NCBI GenBank assembly: GCA_004296785.1
Contig: SCVU01000118.1
Location: forward strand, 1-7,380
Direction of reading: 5' to 3'
Source of the DNA: Planctomycetota bacterium
GTDB lineage: Bacteria; Planctomycetota; UBA1135; GCA-002686595
Length of the DNA: 7,380 nucleotides
How positions within the stretch are numbered: position 1 is the first letter of the stretch; every line of letters starts with the position of its first letter. The notes beneath the pieces are model-generated. The model worked only from the letters and a program-made list of their open reading frames with translations, ran no database searches and was not told where the DNA came from. Below are positions 1 to 5,789 of the stretch, piece by piece. The translations under genes and the position numbers were made by a program.

Positions 1-530
1 CCGACGCACAGGCCGCCGACGAGCGTCGCGAGGCTGCGGCTCGTGCCCGGCCACAGCGCGAGGCACTGGAACAGGCCGATCACGAGCGCCGCGCGCACCG
101 TCAGCGCTTCGAGCGGGCCGCCGACGCGCGCGCGGCGCCAGCGCTCGAACCACAGCAGCCCCACGCCGCCGACGAACCACGCGCCGACGACCGGCCGCAG
201 GCCGAACAGATGCGCTTCGATCCAGTCGTCGAAGGCGAGCCCGATCGCGGCGGCGGGCGCGAACGAAACCGCGAGCGCGACGAGCAGCGCTCGTCCGGCC
301 GCGTCGCGCCCCGCTAGGCCGCGCGCGAGCTGCGCCGTCCGCGCGCGCAGCGCCCACAGCACCGCGAGGATCGCGCCGCCTTGGATCGCGATCGCGAAGG
401 CGTCCGCCGCGGGTCCGGCCGGGATACCGAGCAGGCGCTCGGCGAGGATCAAGTGCCCGGTCGAGCTGACCGGCAAGTACTCGGTGACGCCCTCGACCAG
501 ACCCAGCAGCGCGGCGTCGAGCGGATCCAT
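1..530 (-). CDS. uppP: Undecaprenyl-diphosphatase (UppP/BacA), C-terminus beyond window
   Basis: This integral membrane enzyme dephosphorylates undecaprenyl diphosphate to undecaprenyl phosphate. It thereby recycles the lipid carrier for peptidoglycan and other surface glycans, and overproduction gives bacitracin resistance in known cases. The 176 complete codons visible start MDPLDAALLGLVEG. Residues 13-26 hold the first family signature (EGVTEYLPVSSTGH), with Glu13, Glu17 and His26 as expected active-site residues. Residues 50-58 read QGGAILAVL. The second signature is at 155-169 (QCLALWPGTSRSLAT), with Ser164 and Arg165 matching the catalytic Ser-Arg of E. coli UppP (Ser173/Arg174). Hydrophobic spans fit the multi-pass fold. 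One oddity: the motif normally reads SRSG, and here the Gly is Leu167. The ATG at 530 is 25 bases after the ald stop, so the two genes are probably co-transcribed. No Shine-Dalgarno is visible before this ATG. The last third of the protein lies outside the window. Family assignment is firm. Confidence 0.95.
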   Translation of the reverse strand, partial: MDPLDAALLGLVEGVTEYLPVSSTGHLILAERLLGIPAGPAADAFAIAIQGGAILAVLWALRARTAQLARGLAGRDAAGRALLVALAVSFAPAAAIGLAFDDWIEAHLFGLRPVVGAWFVGGVGLLWFERWRRARVGGPLEALTVRAALVIGLFQCLALWPGTSRSLATLVGGLCV

Positions 531-555
531 CGCGGCGCGCGCAGGAGACCGCGCG

Positions 556-1674
556 TCAGAGCGCGGCGACCGCCTGCTCGGGACTCGTGTACGCCATCTG
601 GAACGCCTCGGCCACGCCGCGGCACGTGAGCTTGCCGCCGAGCGCGTTGGCGGCGAGGCGCAGCGGCTCGCTGGTCTCGACGGCCTTCTTCGTGCCGAGC
701 TTCGCGAGCTGCAGCGTCCACGACAGCGTCGCGTTCGTCAGCGCGACCGTGCTCGTGCGCGGCACCGCGCCGGGCATGTTCGCGACGCAGTAGTGCAGCA
801 CGCCGTCGACGGTGAACACCGGATCGGCGTGCGTGGTCGGCTTGCACGTCTCGACGCAGCCGCCCTGGTCGACGGCGACGTCGACGATCACGCTGCCCGG
901 GCGCATCAGCTTCAAGTCCTCGCGCCGCACGAGCCGCGGCGCGGCCGCGCCGGGGATCAGCACCGCGCCGACGACGAGGTCGGCGTGCACGAGGTGCTCG
1001 CGGATCGCGAACGGCGTCGAGTAGACGGTGCGGCAGTTCGCCGGCATCACCTCGTCGAGGTAGCGCAGCCGGTCGAGGTCGAGGTCCATGATCGTGACGT
1101 CGGCGCCCAGACCGCAGGCCATGCGCGCGGCGTTCGTGCCGACGACGCCGCCGCCGAGCACGAGCACGCGCGCGCGCTTCACGCCGGGGACGCCGCCGAG
1201 CAGGATGCCCGCGCCGCCGTGCACGCGCTCCAAGTACTTCGCGCCGGCCTGGATCGCCATGCGGCCGGCGACCTCGCTCATCGGCGTGAGCAGCGGCAGC
1301 GAGCGGCCGACCTGCAGCGTCTCGTACGCAAAGCAGTGCGAGCCCGTCTTCAGCACCGCGTCGGTCAGCGCGCGATCCGCCGCGAGGTGGAAGTAGGTGA
1401 ACAGGATCTGGCCCTTGCGCATCAGCGGCCACTCGGAGGCCAGCGGCTCCTTGACCTTGAGCACGAGCTCGCACTCGCCCCACACGGCCGCGGCGTCGGG
1501 CAGCGCGCGCGCGCCGGCCTTCTCGTAGTCGGAATCGTCGAAGCCGCTGTTCTTGCCGCAGCCCTTCTGGAACGAGACCTGGTGTCCCGCGGCCACCAGC
1601 CGGTCGGCGCCGGCTGGGGTCAGCGCGACGCGGTTTTCCTGGGCCTTGATCTCGGTGACGACGCCGATTTTCAC
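556..1674 (-). CDS. ald: Alanine dehydrogenase
   Basis: Cytosolic NAD-dependent enzyme that interconverts L-alanine and pyruvate plus ammonia. The 372-residue length is typical. The N-terminus reads (M)KIGVVTEIKAQENRVALTPAG, the family signature, with substrate-binding Arg15. Lys75 (in KVKEP) and catalytic His96 (in TYFHLA) sit at the same numbers as in characterised Ald proteins. The NAD-binding Rossmann loop GGGVVGTNAA spans about 174-183, followed by an acidic cluster at 197-201. Asp269 (VAVDQGGCVET) is the second catalytic residue. I chose the GTG at 1674. An upstream ATG at 1851 would add 59 Arg/Pro-rich residues unlike any Ald, and would run through the promoter region and into the tRNA gene. 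No clear Shine-Dalgarno precedes the GTG. The gene is divergent from the tRNA gene and lies just upstream of uppP. Since alanine feeds peptidoglycan synthesis the pairing may be meaningful, but that is inference. Confidence 0.97.
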   Translation of the reverse strand: MKIGVVTEIKAQENRVALTPAGADRLVAAGHQVSFQKGCGKNSGFDDSDYEKAGARALPDAAAVWGECELVLKVKEPLASEWPLMRKGQILFTYFHLAADRALTDAVLKTGSHCFAYETLQVGRSLPLLTPMSEVAGRMAIQAGAKYLERVHGGAGILLGGVPGVKRARVLVLGGGVVGTNAARMACGLGADVTIMDLDLDRLRYLDEVMPANCRTVYSTPFAIREHLVHADLVVGAVLIPGAAAPRLVRREDLKLMRPGSVIVDVAVDQGGCVETCKPTTHADPVFTVDGVLHYCVANMPGAVPRTSTVALTNATLSWTLQLAKLGTKKAVETSEPLRLAANALGGKLTCRGVAEAFQMAYTSPEQAVAAL

Positions 1675-1733
1675 GTTGGGGTTCTCGCGCGGGTCCGGTT
1701 GCGACGGGGAGGGTTCGACGGGGAAGGGCGAAG

Positions 1734-1739
1734 AGTCTA
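1734..1739 (-). promoter_or_regulatory. Possible -10 element for ald-uppP
   Basis: On the minus strand this reads TAGACT, matching four of six bases of the consensus -10 TATAAT. It lies about 60 bases before the GTG start of ald. No good -35 box is found at 16-18 bases upstream, where the sequence is GTGCGC-like. It is the best candidate in the 170-base gap between ald and the tRNA gene, but a six-base match of this quality could be chance. Confidence 0.3.
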
Positions 1740-1800
1740 CGCAGCGCGCGGCGCGTGCGCACCGCTGTGTACGCCGGGTGCGAGAGCGCGCGGCGGGCGC

Positions 1801-1829
1801 TTGTCCGGGCGCGGCCCGTCGCATATCCT
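1801..1829 (+). promoter_or_regulatory. Probable sigma70-type promoter of the tRNA-Val gene
   Basis: TTGTCC at 1801-1806 (-35) and TATCCT at 1824-1829 (-10) each match four of six consensus bases and are separated by exactly 17 bases. Initiation would fall near 1836, leaving a leader of about 8-9 bases before the mature tRNA end at 1845. The stretch after the -10 box is almost pure G+C, which is typical of stable-RNA promoters under stringent control. The spacer holds a small inverted repeat, CGGGC-GCG-GCCCG (1806-1818), of unknown meaning. Confidence 0.55.
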
Positions 1830-1844
1830 CCCCGCCCCCAAGTC

Positions 1845-1921
1845 GGGCCATTAGCTCAGTTGGTTAGAGCGCTGCTTTGACATAGCAGAGGTCAGAGGTT
1901 CGAGTCCTCTATGGCCCACCA
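1845..1921 (+). tRNA. tRNA-Val (anticodon GAC)
   Basis: A complete cloverleaf can be drawn. The acceptor stem GGGCCAT (1845-1851) pairs perfectly with ATGGCCC (1911-1917), followed by discriminator A1918 and an encoded CCA (1919-1921). The D stem is GCTC/GAGC (1854-1857, 1867-1870) around a loop containing GG. The anticodon stem is CTGCT/AGCAG (1872-1876, 1884-1888) with loop TTGACAT, giving anticodon GAC at 1879-1881, which reads GUC and GUU valine codons. The variable loop is five bases, AGGTC. The T stem is AGAGG/CCTCT with loop TTCGAGT. GAC suits a genome where GTC is a favoured valine codon, as in these genes. No integrase or repeated tRNA end suggests use as an attachment site here. Confidence 0.98.
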
Positions 1922-1926
1922 GTTCC

Positions 1927-1957
1927 CCCCTGCGCCGCAGCGGCGTGAGTGCAGGGG
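1927..1957 (+). terminator. Hairpin just after the tRNA, possible terminator
   Basis: CCCCTGC (1927-1933) can pair with GCAGGGG (1951-1957). The enclosed segment contains an inner GCCG-CAG-CGGC hairpin (1934-1944). It starts six bases after the tRNA CCA. No T-run follows, so it is not a canonical intrinsic terminator. It could stop transcription by a U-less mechanism or simply mark the 3' processing boundary. Confidence 0.4.
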
Positions 1958-1966
1958 TGCCGCGCC

Positions 1967-2030
1967 GGACGGCTGCGGCGGCTGACGGCGGCGGCGCGTG
2001 ACGGCCGCGGCGACTGACGGCCGCGGCGAC
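1967..2030 (+). repeat. Four-copy 16-bp tandem repeat between tRNA-Val and the protease gene
   Basis: The unit TGACGGCCGCGGCGAC occurs twice exactly, head to tail, at 1999-2014 and 2015-2030. Two diverged copies precede them: TGACGGCGGCGGCGCG (1983-1998, three mismatches) and GGACGGCTGCGGCGGC (1967-1982, three mismatches). It lies wholly in the noncoding gap, 50 bases before the protease ATG. The perfect copies look like a recent duplication. Each copy carries a GGCCGC/GCGGC-type core that can fold. Function is unknown: a slippage-prone spacer or repeated binding sites are both possible. Confidence 0.75.
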
Positions 2031-2069
2031 GGCTGGACGCGGCGCCTCACAGTCGAGGCACTCGCGGCG

Positions 2070-2075
2070 TAAGCT
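2070..2075 (+). promoter_or_regulatory. Possible -10 element for the protease gene (leaderless arrangement)
   Basis: TAAGCT fits the TANNNT pattern of -10 elements and ends five bases before the ATG at 2081. If it is used, transcription would begin at or next to the start codon and the mRNA would be leaderless. That would agree with the lack of a Shine-Dalgarno sequence in the preceding CTCCGGC. No recognisable -35 box lies upstream. This is a weak, position-based proposal. Confidence 0.25.
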
Positions 2076-2080
2076 CCGGC

Positions 2081-3493
2081 ATGCTCCGGCCGACGTCGAT
2101 CCGCGTGCTCGCCGCCCTCTCCGCGCTGGCTGTCACGGCCCCGGTTCTCGCGCCGCGGCCGTGCGCGCAAACGCCGACGGACCAGGAGAACAGCGAATAC
2201 GCGCTGCGCATCACGCCCGAGGTCCGCGTCGTGCAGCGCGCCGGCCCGGCCGTCGTGTACATCGAGACCGATGTGATCGTCGAGCGCGGCATCAACATCT
2301 TCGGCGACCGCGTCGTCGGCCGCGGCGTCAGCAAGGGCACCGGCGTCGTGCTGTTCGCCGACGGTTACGTCGTGACGAACGCGCACGTCGTCGCCGGCAC
2401 CGACAAGGCCCGTGTGCGCTTCGATCCGCGCTTCGACGACAAGACGTACGACGCCGAGGTGCTGTCGGTGGTCAAGGCCGAGGACCTCGCGCTGCTCAAG
2501 ATCAAGGCCGACGGCCCGTTCCCCACCGTCGAGATGGGGCTCTCGTCGGACCTGATGCCGGGCGAGCGCGTGATCGCGATCGGCAATCCGCTCGGTCGCT
2601 CGCAGACCGTCAGCGCCGGCATCGTGTCGGGGCTGCACCGCGAAGTGACGCTGCAGACGGAGACGGGCACGCTGCTGCGCTTCACGAACCTGATCCAGAC
2701 CGACGCGTCGATCAACCCGGGCAACTCGGGCGGCCCGCTGCTCAACGTCAACGGCGACCTGATCGGCATCAACACCGCGATGGAGCGCAGCGCGGAGAAC
2801 ATCGGGTTCGCGATCCCGGTCGACCGCGTCAAGCAGGTGCTCGAAGAGGCGCTGCTCTCGCCGTCGCGCGCGCGCGCGTGGCTCGGCGGGGATTTCCAGC
2901 TCGGCTCGCTCGCGTTCGCCGAGCTCGTGCCCGGCGGCCCGGCGGCGAGCGCGGGGATCGAGAACGGCGATCGCCTCGTCGCGATCAACGGCCGCGACGT
3001 CGCGAGCGACGAGGACTTCCGACTGCTGCGCGTCGGGCTCGAGGCCGGGCGCGGCGCGAAGCTCAAGCTGCGCGGGCCGGGCGCGGACGCAGCGGCGCGC
3101 GAAGTGGTGGTCGAGCCGTGGACGCAGGTCGACGCGCTGCTGTACACGCGCCTCGGCTTCAAGACGGACCCGATCTCGATCGGCCGCTCCTACGCGTCGG
3201 TGAAGCGGCGGCTGCGCATCGTCGCGCTGCGCCCCGGCGGGCCGGCGCAGAAGCTCGGCCTGCAGGTCGGCGACATCCTCGACGGGCTGCGCGTGAACTG
3301 CCAGCTCGAGTACGCGCCGGGCGACAGCGTGAAGGCGGCCACCGACCCGGTGCTGCTCGCGCTGCTGATCCACGACAAGGCGCGCGGCTGCCGCATCGAC
3401 CTCGACGTGCTGCGCGACGAGAACGCGGACGGGAAGCTCGAACGCGGCGGAGATGCGCCCGAAATGTTCCGCGGCACGCTCGAGCTCGAGTGA
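2081..3493 (+). CDS. HtrA/Deg-family serine protease, exported, two PDZ domains
   Basis: Predicted extracytoplasmic quality-control protease of 470 residues, close to the usual DegP/DegQ length. The N-terminus is a Sec signal peptide (Arg3 and Arg8, hydrophobic core about 8-24, then PRPCAQT). A trypsin-like domain spans about 45-260 with a complete triad: His102 in VTNAHVV, Asp135 in EDLALLKI, and Ser216 in NPGNSGGPLLN. PDZ1 is about 265-345 (ELVPGGPAASAGIENGDRLVAINGRD in two pieces around 281-306). PDZ2 is about 377-443 (LRPGGPAQKLGLQVGDIL at 383-400). Cys407 and Cys437 both lie in PDZ2 and could form a disulfide outside the cytoplasm. Residues 446-458 (DENADGKLERGGD) resemble a calcium-binding EF-hand-like loop, with the last acidic residue one place late. 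Cys28 lacks a proper lipobox, so a lipoprotein is unlikely. The gene appears monocistronic. It could equally be labelled DegQ, DegS-like or Do-like; the exact subfamily is not resolved. Confidence 0.95.
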   Translation: MLRPTSIRVLAALSALAVTAPVLAPRPCAQTPTDQENSEYALRITPEVRVVQRAGPAVVYIETDVIVERGINIFGDRVVGRGVSKGTGVVLFADGYVVTNAHVVAGTDKARVRFDPRFDDKTYDAEVLSVVKAEDLALLKIKADGPFPTVEMGLSSDLMPGERVIAIGNPLGRSQTVSAGIVSGLHREVTLQTETGTLLRFTNLIQTDASINPGNSGGPLLNVNGDLIGINTAMERSAENIGFAIPVDRVKQVLEEALLSPSRARAWLGGDFQLGSLAFAELVPGGPAASAGIENGDRLVAINGRDVASDEDFRLLRVGLEAGRGAKLKLRGPGADAAAREVVVEPWTQVDALLYTRLGFKTDPISIGRSYASVKRRLRIVALRPGGPAQKLGLQVGDILDGLRVNCQLEYAPGDSVKAATDPVLLALLIHDKARGCRIDLDVLRDENADGKLERGGDAPEMFRGTLELE

Positions 3494-3494
3494 G

Positions 3495-3512
3495 GCGCGG
3501 CGCGCGCCGCGC
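3495..3512 (+). terminator. Perfect 18-bp GC palindrome right after the protease stop
   Basis: GCGCGGCGCGCGCCGCGC is its own reverse complement and begins two bases after the TGA at 3491-3493. As RNA it would form a strong but tight hairpin of about 7 bp with a 4-base loop. No T tract follows. The position is right for a 3' end of the protease mRNA. Short GC palindromes are common in such a genome, so the call is tentative. Confidence 0.4.
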
Positions 3513-3572
3513 GGCGTGAGTTCCCGACGCGCCGGATGCGCGCGGTCCGCGTGCCGTGCCGCGCGGGCCATC

Positions 3573-3587
3573 CGGAAAGCGTTTCCG
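3573..3587 (+). promoter_or_regulatory. Inverted repeat, possible operator of the carbamoyltransferase operon
   Basis: CGGAAA (3573-3578) and TTTCCG (3582-3587) form a perfect 6-bp inverted repeat with a 3-base spacer. It contains A and T runs that stand out from the surrounding near-pure GC. Its centre (3580) is about 38 bases upstream of the TATACT box, a position typical of activator or repressor sites. No regulator gene lies in the window and I cannot assign a family. Confidence 0.4.
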
Positions 3588-3617
3588 CGCCGCTCGGCAG
3601 CGGCGTGTTCGCGTGGC

Positions 3618-3623
3618 TATACT
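3618..3623 (+). promoter_or_regulatory. Probable -10 element for the carbamoyltransferase operon
   Basis: TATACT matches five of six bases of TATAAT and is followed by TTTGCG. It is the only AT-rich island in the 203-base gap between the protease and the small membrane protein gene. At the usual spacing the -35 region (near 3595-3600) reads CGGCAG-like, a poor match. The promoter may therefore need an activator, perhaps at the inverted repeat just upstream. Initiation near 3630 would give a leader of about 65 bases. Confidence 0.5.
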
Positions 3624-3634
3624 TTTGCGCCCCG

Positions 3635-3700
3635 ATGCGCGCGCGCCGCGCGCCGGACACGCGCCACCCGCCCGCGGATCCCCCCTCACCGGCCCGATGA
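3635..3700 (+). CDS. Possible 21-residue upstream reading frame overlapping the next start
   Basis: An ATG at 3635 lies a few bases after the predicted transcription start. It opens a 21-codon frame rich in Arg, Pro and Ala (MRARRAPDTRHPPADPPSPAR). Its TGA (3698-3700) overlaps the ATG of the 69-residue membrane protein as ATGA (3697-3700), the classic arrangement for translational coupling. No Shine-Dalgarno is seen and the peptide resembles nothing I know. In such GC-rich DNA a short frame like this can arise by chance; the ATGA overlap is the only real argument. Confidence 0.25.
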   Translation: MRARRAPDTRHPPADPPSPAR

Positions 3701-3906
3701 AGTCCCTTCTCGAGTACTCCGAGCGCTTCGGGAGCATGGTCTCCCGGATCTTCCTGACGCTCCTCTACTACGTCGTTCTCGGGCCGTTCGCGCTCCTCTA
3801 CCAACTGTTCGCCGACCCGCTGCACTTGAAGCGCCGGCCGCAGGGGAATTGGAGCGGTTGGGAACCGCGCAACGAAACCGTCGCGCAAGCGCGCCATCAG
3901 GACTGA
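3697..3906 (+). CDS. Small single-span membrane protein of carbamoyltransferase loci (unknown function)
   Basis: A 69-residue protein with a short amphipathic start (MKSLLEYSERFGSMVSR), one clear membrane span at about 17-38 (aromatic and Leu/Val-rich, with Gly29-Pro30), and a basic then polar cytosolic-type tail (KRRP at 45-48, then WSGW at 52-55). The codon use matches its neighbours, and the hydrophobic span with charged flanks supports a real gene. Earlier in-frame starts (GTG at 3556) would lie upstream of the predicted promoter and add Arg/Pro-rich noise, so I chose the ATG at 3697. Small membrane proteins of similar look accompany NodU-type carbamoyltransferases in several bacteria. 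From memory the RFG...LLY...GPF...DPL...KRRP pattern seems familiar there, but I cannot name a Pfam family. It lies 37 bases before the carbamoyltransferase start, so it is probably the first gene of that operon. Biochemical role is unknown; an adaptor or membrane anchor is a guess. Confidence 0.75.
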   Translation: MKSLLEYSERFGSMVSRIFLTLLYYVVLGPFALLYQLFADPLHLKRRPQGNWSGWEPRNETVAQARHQD

Positions 3907-3943
3907 GCAGCGCCCGCCCCCGACCGCCGGCCCCCTCCCGCTC

Positions 3944-5737
3944 ATGAACATCCTCGGACTCTCGTTCTACTACCACGACTCGTCGGCCGCGCTCGTCAAG
4001 GACGGCGTGCTCGTCGCCGCCGCCGAGGAAGAGCGCTTCAGCCGCCGCAAGCACGACTCGGGCTTCCCGGGCCTGGCGATCGACTTCTGCCTGAAGCAGG
4101 GCGGCATCACGCTCGACGACTGCGACTACGTCGTCTTCTACGAGAAGCCGTTCGTCAAGTTCGAGCGGATGCTGCTCTCGTCGATGGCGACGTTCCCGCG
4201 CTCGGCCTCGGTGTTCCGCGAGTCGATGCAGCGCTGGGTCACCGACAAGCTGTGGATCAAGTCGCTGATGACGAAGAAGCTCGACCTGCCGAGCTCGCGC
4301 ATCCTGTTCGCCGACCACCACATGTCGCACGCGGCGTCGAGCTTCTACACGTCGCACTTCAAGGAAGCCGCGATCCTCACCGTCGACGGCGCCGGCGAGT
4401 GGTCGACCGCGACGATGGGCGTCGGCCGCAACAACAAGATCGAGATCCTGAAGGAGCTGCGCTTCCCGCACTCGCTCGGACTCCTCTACTCCGCGTTCAC
4501 CGCGTACTGCGGATTCGAGATCAACGAGGGAGAGTACAAGCTGATGGGGATGCACCCCTACGGCAAGCCGAAGTACGTCGACGAGATCTACAAGCTGCTG
4601 CACGTCGCCGAGGACGGCAGCTTGTGGCACGACATGAAGTACTTCGCGTACCACTACTCGCGCGACGAGACGCTGACCGAGGCGTTCGGCCAGCACTTCG
4701 GCAAGCCGGCGCGCGATCCGAAGCTCGGCGACAAGTCGCTCGACCCGTACTACTGCGACATGGCGGCGTCGATCCAGGTCGTGACCGAGCAGATCCTGCT
4801 CAAGATGATCACGCACCTGCACCAGCTCTCCGGCGGCATGAAGAACCTGTGCCTGGCCGGCGGCGTCGCGCTGAACTGCGTCGCGAATTACAAGCTGCTG
4901 CGCGAGGGCCCGTTCGAGGACATCTACGTGCTGCCCGCGCCGGGCGACGACGGCGGCTCGGTCGGCGCCGCGTACTGGGCGTACAACCACCTGCTCGAGC
5001 AGCCGCGCGGACCGGTGCTCACGTCGCCGTACCTCGGCAGCGAGTACACGAACGCCGAGATCAAGGCGTTCCTCGACAAGCACTCGATCGCCTACCAGTT
5101 CATCGAGGACGACGAGAAGTTCTACGACTTCGTCGCGCAGAAGCTCGTCGAGGGCAACGTGTGCGGCTGGTTCCGCGGGCGCTTCGAGTTCGGCCCGCGC
5201 GCGCTCGGCTCGCGCTCGATCATCGCGGATCCGCGCAAGCCCGAGATGAAGGACATCATGAACTCGAAGATCAAGTTCCGCGAAGCGTTCCGGCCGTTCG
5301 CGCCGTCGGTGACGGTCGAGGCGGCGGAGGACTTCTTCGAGATGCCCGACGCGGCCAAGCACTACCCCGCGCGCTTCATGCTCTACGTCGCGCCGGTGCG
5401 GCCGGAGAAGCGCTCGGTGCTGCCCGGCATCACGCACGAGGACGGCTCGGGCCGCCTGCAGACGGTCTTCAAGGACGTCAGCCCCGGCTACCACGGGATC
5501 ATCCGCCGCTTCGGCGAGCGCACCGGCGTGCCGGTGATCATGAACACGTCGTTCAACCTGAAGGGCGAGCCGATCGTCGAGGACCCGAGCCACGCGTTCA
5601 ACACGTTCAGCCTCTCGGGGATGGACTACCTGTTCCTCAACAACTTCATCGTCAGCGCCGACGCGAAGAAGAAGATCGCGGACACGAAGTTCGTGCTGCG
5701 CCACGAGGGCGACTCGGTCACCGAGATGGTGAGCTGA
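3944..5737 (+). CDS. O-carbamoyltransferase, NodU/CmcH/TobZ family
   Basis: A 597-residue cytosolic enzyme. In this family carbamoyl phosphate and ATP give carbamoyl-adenylate, and the carbamoyl group is then passed to a substrate hydroxyl, for example in Nod factors, tobramycin, cephamycin or saxitoxin. The N-terminal Kae1-like domain begins MNILGLSFYYHDSSAALV and includes AAEEERFSRRKHD (25-37). Metal-site residues include HHMSHA (125-130) and Asp148 in DGAGEWS. LAGGVALNCVAN lies at 304-315 and PGDDGGSVGAA at 333-343. The C-terminal YrdC-like domain has GRFEFGPRALGSRSIIADPR (412-431) and KFREAFRPFAPSV (444-456), then NTSFNLKGEPIVE at 534-546. No motif is missing, so the enzyme should be active. 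The ATG at 3944 gives the standard N-terminus; the leader before it (CCCTCCCGCTC) has no Shine-Dalgarno. The 52 bases to the next gene and the shared strand suggest an operon. No sugar, antibiotic or Nod genes are in view, so the substrate is unknown. Confidence 0.95.
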   Translation: MNILGLSFYYHDSSAALVKDGVLVAAAEEERFSRRKHDSGFPGLAIDFCLKQGGITLDDCDYVVFYEKPFVKFERMLLSSMATFPRSASVFRESMQRWVTDKLWIKSLMTKKLDLPSSRILFADHHMSHAASSFYTSHFKEAAILTVDGAGEWSTATMGVGRNNKIEILKELRFPHSLGLLYSAFTAYCGFEINEGEYKLMGMHPYGKPKYVDEIYKLLHVAEDGSLWHDMKYFAYHYSRDETLTEAFGQHFGKPARDPKLGDKSLDPYYCDMAASIQVVTEQILLKMITHLHQLSGGMKNLCLAGGVALNCVANYKLLREGPFEDIYVLPAPGDDGGSVGAAYWAYNHLLEQPRGPVLTSPYLGSEYTNAEIKAFLDKHSIAYQFIEDDEKFYDFVAQKLVEGNVCGWFRGRFEFGPRALGSRSIIADPRKPEMKDIMNSKIKFREAFRPFAPSVTVEAAEDFFEMPDAAKHYPARFMLYVAPVRPEKRSVLPGITHEDGSGRLQTVFKDVSPGYHGIIRRFGERTGVPVIMNTSFNLKGEPIVEDPSHAFNTFSLSGMDYLFLNNFIVSADAKKKIADTKFVLRHEGDSVTEMVS

Positions 5738-5789
5738 GCGCGATACCGACGCGACGCCCGAAACCAACGCGAACCCACGCACATCCCCC

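Noticed and set aside
449..1762. 437-residue minus-strand frame overlapping ald
   Set aside because: It is ald read out of frame, with low-complexity Arg/Ala composition. Its C-terminal end is uppP in the wrong frame.
43..1854. 603-residue plus-strand frame opposite uppP and ald
   Set aside because: Arg/Ala-rich shadow with no domain; the opposite strand holds two clearly recognised enzymes with full catalytic motifs.
1845..1921. tRNA-Val as a possible integration site
   Set aside because: No integrase, no second copy of the tRNA 3' end and no change in base composition in the flanking DNA.
2865..2880. Alternating CG run of 16 bases, possible Z-DNA
   Set aside because: It lies inside the protease coding region and encodes Ser-Arg-Ala-Arg-Ala-Trp in frame. 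Such runs are expected in a genome this GC-rich.
1892..3571. 559-residue minus-strand frame opposite the HtrA-like gene, and a 452-residue plus-strand frame inside it
   Set aside because: Both are Arg/Asp/Ala-rich shadows of a gene with a complete His-Asp-Ser triad. The minus-strand frame also runs into the tRNA gene.
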